Shown in pieces: positions 34,601-46,600 of a stretch of 64,000 nt of DNA. The stretch is taken from assembly GCF_027579695.1 (NCBI RefSeq), contig NC_083596.1:17449755-17513754 (forward strand), read 5' to 3'. The translations under genes and the position numbers were made by a program. This DNA is from Neoarius graeffei. Its lineage: Eukaryota > Chordata > Actinopteri > Siluriformes > Ariidae. A model generated the notes under the pieces. The model was not told where the DNA came from. It did not search any database and saw only the letters and a program-made list of their open reading frames with translations. Numbering within the stretch: the stretch's first letter is position 1; the number at the start of each line of letters is the position of its first letter.

Positions 34601-37600
34601 CCATTAGTTTTTGAAATAGAGGTAAGGCGAGATGAAGATGTGTCCATCTCTGAGTTGAGCACACAATTTAAGTCACCACCAATGAGCATACATGGGGAGG
34701 AGAATGACGCCAGATCCGCAAGAAGTTGTGGGAGAAAGGTGGCTTCGTAGCTATTAGGAGCATAAACACATCCTATAACAACAAGTTCACCATAAAGGTA
34801 GCCAGACACAAGCACATACCGTCCTTCTTTGTCAGATATGCTTTTAACTAAAGTGAAGGGTAAAGAGCGGTGAATTAGAACTGCAACCCCCCTACTTTTG
34901 GAATTGTATGAGGAATAAAATACCTGACCTACCCAGCTCCTTCGTAATTTTAAATGCTCTAAATCTGAAAGATGGGTTTCCTGGATAAAGGCTAATTGGC
35001 ATTTTTCTTTTTTAAAAAAGGAAAGTAACTTCTGACGCTTAACAACATTATTTATACCTTTGACATTGAGTGTAATTATTTTAACATCACTCATAACTAA
35101 ATATCACATGAAAACGCTGAAATATCACATGAAAGATGATCAATGGCTCTGTATAATGGTAGATAATTGCTGTGAAACAATGTTATCACACTAAGACAAA
35201 TAACGTAAAACAGAGGAGAAAAGGTAATGCACCTAAAAGAAAAAACACAGTAGTTCAAGCTGTCATAATGGCACCAGCCCCAAACGCTGAGCCATGCCCT
35301 GAAGAACAAACCCCACCCATAACAAAAAAGCACTTCAGAGAAAATGGGACAAGTGAGGCAAAACGGTGAGCCCCCAATCCAAAGTAAGACGTGACCAACA
35401 TCAGGGAGCATATCCCAACTGTACCGTCCACCCATGAGCAGAAAGAAAAAAAAAAAAAGAAAAAAAACCCATTCACATCCCTCCCGTTCAAACAGTCATT
35501 TAAATTCACAAAAACAAACCATTTCTCAGCAAACTGTGTGTGTGTGTGCGCGCGCATGCGCGCGCGCAGTCAGTGAAGTAGACAGTGAAGCTTAAACGAT
35601 TGTAGACATTCAAATATCACCTTTGACAGTAGTATGTCCTTGAAAGAAGACAGTAACACGTATACCTCATCAACACAGACATCAGGCAGTTTCTTCAGAT
35701 GGATCCACCGTGAAGTCACACCTGCTTATAAACTTTTCAGCCTTCGTGGGTGTGTCAAATTTGTGTTCTTTCCCACGTACTGTGATGGTGAGCGTGGCAG
35801 GGTAGAGCATCCGAAATCATATCTTCTTCTCCAGCAGCCCCTCACAGATGTTGTTGAACTCGCGTCTTGCTTCCCTTACCGACTGGGAAAAATCTTGCCG
35901 AATTAGGATCTTCTTGCCCTCGTAGATGACCTCGCCCTTTTCTCTCGCGGCTGTGAGGATTCTGCGCTTGTCGCTGGCGTTGTGGAGTTTGATGATTACT
36001 GGCCTGTTGTAATTTGGCTTGCGTTCCGTAAGAGCTCTATGCGCCCTATCGATTTTAATAATGCCGCGTTTGGTCTGAATTCCCAGTATATCAGGGAGCC
36101 AGCTTTCAAAAAATGCAACAGCTTGTTTTCCTTCTGAGCCCTCCTTCATCCCAATTAATCGAATATTTTCCCTGCGATTTCTATTTTCACTGTCATCAGC
36201 ACGGGCAGTCAGTTCCTCCACCTTTTTCTCTAGCAGGGAAATCTTGGTCTCTAGCGAGTTCGTCCTATCTTCATTGTCTGAGACACGGTTCTCAGCCTCA
36301 CTCAGTCTCTTACTGTTGTCATCTATTCGGCTTGTCAGGGTATTCAGAGTAGCATTGAGTTCAGTGAATTTAATGTCCATAAGGGCGCTAATCTTCGCAG
36401 TCACATTTTGGGCAATAGCGTTAGCCATGGCGTCCTCGTGGTCGTCTTCGCCCATACCTGAGTTAGCCGTCGTAGTTTTATGTTCAACACGACGGCTCCT
36501 TGTTGTTTTGTGTTGAGAAGTCGAAGTGTCTGGTCCGGACATGCTTTGGTTTAGAAATGTCTTCAAAAGAAATGGTTTGATACGTCAAAAAATCTTAATA
36601 GTCGACTGATAAACGGGAGGTCGATTGAGGGCGACCGCTCACTCCAACAGCATCACGTGACCCCGCCACAGTCCATTTTAAATGAGCCTTGGCCCAGAGA
36701 AGACATCTGCGCTTCTGGATCATGTTTAGATATGGCTTCTTCTTTGAACTATAGAGTTTTAGCTGGCAACGGCGGATGGCACGGTGAATTGTGTTCACAG
36801 ATAATGTTCTCTGGAAATATTCCTGAGCCCATTTTGTGATTTCCAATACAGAAGCATGTCTGTATGTGATGCAGTGCCGTCTAAGGGCCCGAAGATCACG
36901 GGCACCCAGTATGGTTTTCCGGCCTTGACCCTTACACACAGAGATTCTTCCAGATTCTCTGAATCTTTTGATGATGATATGCACTGTAGATGATGATATG
37001 TTCAAACTCTTCGCAATTTTACACTGTCGAACTCCTTTCTGATATTGCGCCACTATTTGTCAGCACTGAATTAGGGGGATTGGTGATCCTCTTCCCATCT
37101 TTACTTCTGAGAGCCACTGCCACTCCAAGATGCTCTTTTTATACCCAGTCATGTTAATGACCTATTGCCAATTGACCTAATGAGTTGCAATTTGGTCCTC
37201 CAGCTGTTCCTTTTTTGTACCTTTAACTTTTCCAGCCTCTTATTGCCCCGTCCCAACTTTTTTGAGATGTGTTGCTGTCATGAAATTTCAAATGAGCCAA
37301 TATTTGGCATGAAATTTCAAAATGTCTCACTTTTGACATTTGATATGTTGTCTATGTTCTATTGTGAATACAATATCAGTTTTTGAGATTTGTAAATTAT
37401 TGCATTCCGTTTTTATTTACAATTTGTACTTTGTCCCAACTTTTTTGGAATCGGCGTTGTATAACAGGCTAAGAAATGCGGCCAGGTGTACCCCACCTTT
37501 CGCCCGTGGTCAGCTGGGATAGGCTCCAGCTTGCCTGCGACCCTGTAGAAGGATGAAGCGGCTAGAGATAATGAGATGAGATAACATTTCATTTCGAATG

Positions 37601-40600
37601 TGATTTTGTAGACAAAATTAAACTAAATTAAACTAAATTCCACAGAATACTCAGGACAGATTTAGTTAATTAATATTATATTAACTACTTATTAACTTTG
37701 CTTGCTCGGTGTTTACAGGAAAATATCAGACCGAGTTATTGACAACACGGTCCATACAGAAAGACTTCAGTCTGATATTTTCCTGTAAAGACCGAGCAAG
37801 CGAGGTTAATAAGATAAAATAAAATATGCCTTTTTTATTTCTAAGATTAAAACATACGGCCATTATAACAAGGCATTCAGTCACGTCATATTTGTAAGGT
37901 AGTCCAGTCACGCATGCAGAATAAATGGCTAGCGGTTTCAAAACTGAATTTCTGTTAGCGGTTAGCGGTTTCTGAATGCTCTTCGTTGCTTATTTCTTGA
38001 ATAACTTGGTGACTCGGGTGGCACGGTGGTGTAGTGGTTAGCGCTGTCGCCTCACAGCAAGAAGGTCCGGGTTCGAGCCCCGTGGCCGGCGAGGGCCTTT
38101 CTGTGCAGAGTTTGCATGTTCTCCCCGTGTCCGTGTGGGTTTCCTCCGGGTGCTCCGGTTTCCCCCACAGTCCAAAGACATGCAGGTTAGGTTAACTGGT
38201 GACTCTAAATTGACCGTAGGTGTGAATGTGAGTGTGAATGGTTGTCTGTGTCAGCCCTGTGATGACCTGGCGACTTGTCCAGGGTGTACCCCGCCTTTCG
38301 CCCGTGGTCAGCTGGGATAGGCTCCAGCTTGCCTGCGACCCTGTAGAAGGATGAAGCGGCTAGAGATAATGAGATGAGATGAGAACTTGGTGACTCTGTC
38401 TTTTGTGCTTCAGCTGTTTTTGATTCCGTTTTGATTTCCAATTAATCTTATTTTTTTTAATCATTTTGTTTCTGTTTGTTTTTTGCAACATTGAAAGCCA
38501 GCGCCTTGGAAAGAAAGTCCGTAATCGCCCACGGGCATTACAGAAAAATACTACCCACCAAGGAACCAATCAGAGCGCACGATTTTAATGGAAGTATCTC
38601 GTGCCATATAATTTCCATCCATCCATTATCTGTAGCCATTATCCTGTCCTACAGGGTCGCAGGCAAGCTGGAGCCTATCCCAGCTGACTACGGGCGAAAG
38701 GCGGGGTACACCCTGGACAAGTCGCCAGGTCATCACAGGGCTGACACATAGACACAGACAACCATTCATACTCACATTCACACCTACGGTCAATTTAGAG
38801 TCACCAGTTAACCTAGCCTGCATGTCTTTGGACTGTAGGGGAAACCAGAGCACCCGGAGGAAACCCACGCGGACACGGGGAGAGCATGCAAACTCCGCAC
38901 AGAAAGGCCCTCTTCAGCCACTGGGCTCGAACCCGGACCTTCTTGCTGTGAAGTGACAGTGTTAACCACTGCACCACCGTACTGCATAATAAACATTTGT
39001 AAAATAATTTCATTATCTGTAGCCGCTTTATCCTTCTACAGGGTCGCAGGCAAGCTGGAGCCTATCCCAGCTGACTACGGGCGAAAGGCGGGGTACACCC
39101 TGGACAAGTCGCCAGGTCATCACAGGGCTGACACATAGACACAGACAACCATTCACACTCACATTCACACCTATGGTCAATTTAGAGTCACCAGGAGAAC
39201 ATGCAAACTCCACACAGAAAGGCCCTCGCCGGCCCCGGGGCTCGAACCCAGGACCTTCTTGCTGTGAGGCGACAGCGCTAACCACTACACCACCGTGCCG
39301 TCCATTTGTAAAATAATATTTTATGTATTTATTAGAGCCATAGAACTTTATATTCCTGAACTTTCCAAAGATACAACACATTAAGTCCAATCTGACATTA
39401 TTTTTAGGCTGACGTGTTTTTGAGTTGTCAAGATTTGGATTAAAGACACTCATAATCTATAATAACTCGATAGCAAAGTGATAATGGTGGGTTATGACTT
39501 CCACTAACTAAATTATAAAACCAGAGACACCCCCCCCAACACCACCACTTCTGCTTCACAGACTCCTGTGAGTCTCCAGACCCCACTTTGAGAACGACTG
39601 ATTTTAAAAATGAGTCAAAATAATAGTTTATAATAATAATAATAATAATAATAAATGTCACCTGTGATGAATCCCATCCATGGCGTATTCTTGCCTCACA
39701 CCCAGTGTTCCTGGGATTTAGACTCCAGATCCACTGTGATCATGGCCAGGATAAAGTGCTTACTGAAACTGAATGAATTAATAATTTTGTCTCATTTCAG
39801 AACAGTTTGACTTTCACAGGTTTCTAGTTCCCAGACTGAATAATCCATCCATCCATCCATCCATCCATCCATAACCACTTATCCTGTGCAGGGTCGTAGG
39901 CGAGCTGGAGCCAAAGACTGAATAATGTAACCTACAATATAAAATGGCTGAATATACTATAGTTTATCATTTCGTTACAGTTATTTTTCAGCCCAATTAC
40001 AGGTTAGAATTACAGGTCATTCTCCTCCAATGATGATGACGATGCATTTTCTGACGATGTCAGACAATTTAAATTACAAGCCTGAGCTAGTTTAATCATT
40101 GCAAAACAAACAAGCAAACAAACAAACAAAAAATCCCACACAGTTTTGACTACATACTAATGTTTTCCATTGACAAAAATGCATGTGCAATGAGGAAATC
40201 CATCATTCTGGGCATTTTCAGCATCAGTTAAGAATGACAGAGTTGGAACAATTAAAAGTGTGGTTTATGTGTGCTTTGCTTACAGAATTGGAAAAAAAAT
40301 ATATTTTAGCATAACTCTACATGTAACTTTTAGAGGCACACATTAAGTTTTTCAAGAATGAGACAAAATACAATCCAAGCATCTAGCTGTTAATGAAGCT
40401 GACTGTTGCAACATGTGCTGAGAAATGCACAAGACTTTTCACAAATTAATCAGAAATGAGTGTACACAAGATCCCGACTGAGACAACAGAAAATTGGTCA
40501 CCCTATTATCCACAGATCATTAGTTTGCATCCTGATGATGCCATAGTCATCCGTGGCCAGGAATCCAAGACAGCAAAACTGGCTCCGTTCACTTGGTAGG

Positions 40601-43600
40601 ACAGGTGGCCAAGCATAGGTATCTATGAACTCTTTCATGTGGAAGGGGGCAGATAGCGCTTTCCTTCGAGCATGTTTACGCTGCCCACTGATGATGTAGC
40701 ATTTTGAAAAGTGACTGACTTCATGCGTTTTGAAGGAAGCACGTGTTAGCCTTCATCCTCCCTGATTGTGAGCTGTTATACAATGAGGAGACCTAACTGG
40801 TAGGTGAGAAGTGGCCAAGACTTAAGTCGGTGATCAAGTCCAGATTAAATCTGACAAAAACAGAATAGGGGTGGCACGGTGGTGTAGTGGTTAGCGCTGT
40901 CGCCTCACAGCAAGAAGGTCCGGGTTCGAGCCCCGTGGCCGGCGAGGGCCTTTCTGTGTGGAGTTTGCATGTTCTCCCCGTGTCCGCGTGGGTTTCCTCC
41001 GGGTGCTCCGGTTTCCCCCACAGTCCAAAGACATGCAGGTTAGGTTAACTGGTGGCTCTAAATTGAGCGTAGGTGTGAATGTGAGTGTGAATGGTTGTCT
41101 GTGTCTATGTGTCAGCCCTGTGATGACCTGGCGACTTGTCCAGGGTGTACCCCGCCTTTCGCCCGTAGTCAGCTGGGATAGGCTCCAGCTTGCCTGCGAC
41201 CCTGTAGAAGGATAAAGTGGCTAGAGATAATGAGATGAGAAAAACAGAATAGCTACTTAACAATTTTGGTGAGTGTCTCAAAAATGTTTGAAAGCATTCT
41301 GTCTCAGTTTTCGGTTGCTGTTTCGCTTAGTTGTACTGAGTTCGGTATTGTAATGAAGAGTAGAGGCTATAGGATTAACTCATTAGTCAGACAAGCAAGC
41401 AAAGAAAGCTAGCTAGCTTAACAAACTTGCAAGGATATGATTGTGAGATAAAGTGATCTTAGCTAGCTTAACAGGATTGGGCATAGGACCCAAGGACTGG
41501 CACATACCGTAGCATGGCTGTATGATGGATCAGTACAGGATCAGTAACACTGCTGGTGTGCAATAAATAGAAAATGCTCACGTCTGCTTGAACTGGTCTC
41601 ATGTCCTCCATTTGAATTCAGTTCGAAAGCTGATTGTCGTACTGTATATCCAGAGCAGGGCAGATGAAGCAGCGTGAGTAGATTAGCTGACCATTTCTTT
41701 ATTTCAGAAGTCTGAACTAAAGAAATTAAGCTTGCTAGAGGCTTTGTATAGCAACCAGGTTTGTCTAATGCGTCTTCGAAATTATATGCTTACTATAGGT
41801 CTTGACACACAAGAAAACGTTACAAGATCTTTAATGACATTTTTTTCATTGGATATCTATAAGGCAGAACATTTAACAGTTATTCCACAAAATCGAGTCG
41901 TACATGAGCTGTCGGCTATAAACCATGTACGATGAGACTGAGTGGAATAACTGTATTACTCTATCCACATTCACTGGATTTTGACAAACGGATCATTTTT
42001 ATTTGTATTTTTTGCAAATTCAGTAAATCAAAACTTTATACAAAACGTCCAACAAAATAATTTCCACTTAGAAGGTGAACAAACCGATGAAATGACAGGA
42101 GCAGTTTGTGAAAAATGCAATCATAATAATTCTTGAAAAATACAAAAGATACATTCTTACCATGAAATACTTTCATTCCATAGTTTGTTGCTTTTTTTGT
42201 ATTTTTGGGGGGTTTTCTTCTCCTCCTTCTTCTTCTTTAGGGTTTTTTTGGCAGTTGGCAAACCAACTTAAAGGTGCACTACTGCCACCGACTGGGCTGG
42301 AGTGTGGAACAGGCGATATTTGGGAGGAAAAAAAACTATATTCTTTTAGTTGTTTCTGTTTCTTTTAAATACTTGATAACAATTTTGAGGTTTTGTTTTT
42401 GAGTAGAGTTTTTATTTCGTCTTTGGTTAGTTCAGCAACACACTCTGCCATTTTGTTTTTCTCTACTCATGGTATATAAGCTGATATCCTAGTAGTAGAG
42501 TAGCCAATCAGAGCATGCAATCGCTCATATCCAGTGAATGTGGATAAAATAATAACCATTATTCTGAAGCAATAAAAGTGCAATAAGAAACACTGGCAAT
42601 TTGATGTGATACTTGAGATTAGAGTGGCATGGTGGTGTAGTGCACTGTCGCCTCACAGCAAGAAGGTTCTGGGTTCGAGCCCAGCAGCCGACAGGGGCCT
42701 TTCTGTGCGGAGTTTGCATGTTCTCCCCGTGTCTGCATGGGTTTCCTCCGGGTGCTCCGGTTTCCCCCAAAGACATGCAGGTTAGGCTAATTGGTGGCTC
42801 TAAATTGACTGTAGGTGTGAATGTGAGTGTGAATGGGAATGGTTGTTTGTCTCTATGTGTCAGCCCTGTGATGACCTGGTGACTTGTCCAGGGGGTACCC
42901 TGCTTCTCTTCCATAGTCAGCTGAGATAGGCTTCAGCTTGCCCATGACCCTGCACAGGATAAGTGGTTATGGATGGATGGATGGATGGATGGATGGATGG
43001 ATACTTGAAACGATGTGTATTAGAACCTGCGTATTTGTGACATTTTTAGACCTGAGAAGAGAAATGATGAATATGTGAGAACTTTGTGTCATTCATGTCC
43101 GACTACATTACAGTCTAGCAATCCATGAGATCAAATCTTTGAACTTTATAGATATAACTGATGGCCACATATAAACAGAAACTTCACAAGAGATCAAATT
43201 TGCTGAATTTCTATTGTTGAAGAAAGCAACTAGTTGGTTTGCGTGACTAAATCTTTGACATTGTTGGAGGAATTGTTAGTGCTCTAGTGTTATGGTTTTA
43301 TTTAGTTTAATTATAAAAGACCGATGCAAAATAAATTCTTTTATTACCCGTTATAATCGTGTAGACTGTGTGCATGAGCTACAGTATAAATACTTAGTAT
43401 CATGAGAATGATTTACAGTGGTGCTTGAAAGTTTGTGAACCGTTTAGAATTTTCTATGTTTCTGCATAAATATGACCTAAAACATCATCAGATTTTCACA
43501 CAAGTCCTAAAAGTAGATAAAGAGAACCCAGTTAAACAAATGAGACAAAAATATTATACTTGGTCATTTATTTATTGAGGAAAATCATCCAATATTACAC

Positions 43601-46600
43601 ATTTGTGAGTGGCAAAAGTATGTGAACCTTTGCTTTCAGTATCTGGTGTGACCCCCTTGTGCAGCAATAACTGCAGCTAAACGTTTGCGGTAACTGTTGA
43701 TCAGTCCTGCACACCGGCTTGGAGGAATTTTAGCCCATTCCTCCATACAGAACAGCTTCAATTCTGGGATGTTGGTGGGTTTCCTCACATGAACTGCTCG
43801 CTTCAGGTCCTTCCACAACATTTCGATTGGATTAAGGTCAGGACTTTGACTCGGCCATTCCAAAACATTCACTTTGTTCTTATTTAGCCATTCTTTGGTA
43901 GAACAACTTGTGTGCTTAGGGTTGTTGACTTGCTGCATGACCCACCTTCTCTTGAGATTTAGTTCATGGACAGATGTCCTGACATTTTCCTTTAGAATTC
44001 GCTGGTATAATTCAGAATTCATTGTTCCATCAATGATGGCAAGCCGTCCTGGCCCAGATGCAGCAAAACAGGCCCAAACCATGATACTACCACCACCATG
44101 TTTCACAGATGGGATAAGGTTCTTATGCTGGAATGCAGTGTTTTCCTTTCTCCAAACATAACACTTCTCATTTAAACCAAAAATTTCTATTTTGGTCTCA
44201 CCCGTCCATAAAACATTTTCCCAGTAGCCTTCTGGCTTGTCCACATGATCTTTAGCAAACTGCAGATGAGCAGCAATGTTCTTTTTGAGAGCAGTGGCTT
44301 TCTCCTTGCAACCCTGCCATGCACACCACTGTTGTTCAGTGTTCTCCTGATGGTAGACTCATGAACATTAACATTAGCCAAGGTGAGAGAGGCCTTCAGC
44401 TGCTTAGAAGTTCTCCTGGGGTCCTTTGTGATCTCACCGACTATTACACGCCTTGCTCTTGGCATGATCTTTGTTGGTTGACCACTCCTGGGGAGGGTAA
44501 CAATGGTCTTGAATTTCCTCCATTTGTACACAATCTGTCTGACTGTGGATTGGTGGAGTCCAAACTCTTTAGAGATGGTTTTGTAACCTTTTCCAGCCTG
44601 ATGAGCATCAACAACACTTTTTCTGAGATCCTCAGAAATCTCCATTGCTCGTGCCATGATACACTTCCACAAACATGTGTTGTGAAGATCAGACTTTGAT
44701 AGATCCCTGTTCTTTAAATAAAACAGGGTGCCCACTCACACCTGATTGTCATCCCATTGATTGAAAACACCTGACTCTCATTTCACCTTCAAATTAACTG
44801 CTAATCCTAGAGGTTCACATACTTTTGCCACTCACAGATATGTAATATTGGATCATTTTCCTCAATAAATAAATGACCAAGTATAATATTTTTGTCTCAT
44901 TTGTTTAACTGGGTTCTCTTTATCTACTTTTAGGACTTGTTTGAAAATCTGATGATGTTTTAGGTCATATTTATGCAGAAATATAGAAAATTCTAAAGGG
45001 TTCACAAACTTTCAAGCACCACTGTAAGGTCAGAGAAATAACTCGTATCAGATAGATAACATTAATATACACATGATAGGGAGTTTCAAATTGCTTTCAT
45101 CACATAATGAGTCAACTCAATAATACATGCAATCTCAAGTCATGTGTATCTCTTCTCAGGAAATTGGTGCTATCAGTCCCAGGTGACCTGTGAGTCACGC
45201 TGCGTAGGTAAGATCATCATCATTTCTGTGCTGTGTGACTGAGCAATTTTGTTTGCAGAGTTTAGAGAGAAATAACCAGAGGTGGACAAAGTACCCAACT
45301 TCATTACTTAAGTCAAAGTACAGATCCCACTGGTCAAATGTTACTCCGATACAAGTGAAAGTTGTCCAGTCAAATTTTTACTTAAGTTAAAGTACTGAAG
45401 TACTTGCTTTTAAAAATACTTAAGTATTAAAAGTACATTTTCTGTCAACACATTGTTTTATTATTGCCACAACACTTACAAAACCTAATGCCGTTACCAA
45501 AGACAGAAATGTGAATTCACAAAATGAACACATGCTGTGCATCATGGTAGTTTAACGTTAAGCTAGCTAGTCAGTGAAGCTCCACCTGACATGCTGGCAA
45601 ACTCTTTTCAAACTTGAAATCGTATTGGGTAGCTAACGCTACTAGAAAAGAAAGATTTCTACATTGTTTATTTGGCAAGATTATACTAAAACATATTTCT
45701 GAAAGGAATTCAGATAAGTTAACGTTATTCATGTTAGCATAACTCCATTTTTACATGCTAACTGTGTTCAAGTTGAACTAGCTATGTGTTAACATTAGCT
45801 GTGGACAAGGCGATAGCAACTGGATGAGCAAATCCATAGAAAGTCATTTGACAAACCAGACTGCATAGCTATTGCAACATTATCGCTAGCTCTAAAAGCA
45901 CAGACAGCTTCATTGCAAGCTTTCTTTTGGAATAAAACCTTTATATAACTCAATATGCTTCCACAGGTCAGACGGCGAGTTTTTGTAGGCTGTGATGTGG
46001 TTCGTTTTCACAAACAAGGCAAACATTTAAAACGAAAACTTATCTTTAATCCTTTCAGAAAACTGAAACATGGGTTCTAGGTATGGCCATGGGTGTGTGC
46101 GTTCCTCAGAAGAACCGCCCCCTTACGTTCTGCCATCAACTGAATGTGTTCAAATAACGCTGCTGAGAAATAATTGAACATGATTTTACCCAGTCTATGG
46201 ACGTGACATGACCCTAGTGATTACTGATAGTCTGTCTCAGTGTCACCTGCGAAAAAAACAATCACATTTTAGAAAAGAAAAGAAAAAACATCCACTTTCA
46301 AAGTCGCTTCAGAGTAACGAGTAATGAGGACCTTGATAGAAATGTAGTGGAGTAAAAAGTACGATATTTGTCTTTCAAATGTAGTAAAGTCAAAGTCATA
46401 AGTTTTTCAAAAAAAAAAACTCAAGTAAAGTACAGATACTCAAAAAGCGTACTTAAGTACAGTACTTAAGTAAATGTACTTTGTTACTGTCCACCTCTGG
46501 AAATAACAGATGAGTTTTTATAGCGACAAGAGTGCACACATAAAGGTCATTATGTTTCCATCATGTTCTCTGCAGGACCAGATGCTTGGTCTGAAGTGGG

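Larger units (their letters stand above)
30956..36664 (-). mobile_element. Nearly full-length L1-type LINE
   Basis: 5.7 kb, two ORFs in order on the minus strand, short A tail at its 3' end (seen as T run at 30951-30960). TSD GCCACAGTCCATTTT at 30941-30955 and 36665-36679. Region 36567-36664 would be the 5' UTR. The 585-base spacer between the ORFs contains an alternating (TG)n(CG)n tract at 35535-35568. Confidence 0.95.
30132..37459 (-). mobile_element. Tc1-like transposon (TTGGGAC family) split by an L1
   Basis: Flanked by TA at 30130-30131 and 37460-37461, with termini CAACCCCGATTCCAAAAAAG and its inverse. Without the 5709-base L1 and one 15-bp duplication it is 1604 bases; the uninterrupted sister at 57184-58788 is 1605. 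The transposase runs on the minus strand from 37098 to 30352, with the L1 in between. C-terminal part (30352-30966): [20 protein letters not shown] and [11 protein letters not shown], giving the Asp, Asp, Glu set. N-terminal part (36680-37098): a helix-turn-helix with [10 protein letters not shown]. Codon 13 is TGA, as in the sister. Confidence 0.95.

Noticed and set aside
31504-35094. 1196-residue frame as a host gene
   Set aside because: Clear L1 ORF2 with endonuclease and reverse transcriptase motifs, inside an element with A tail and 15-bp TSD.
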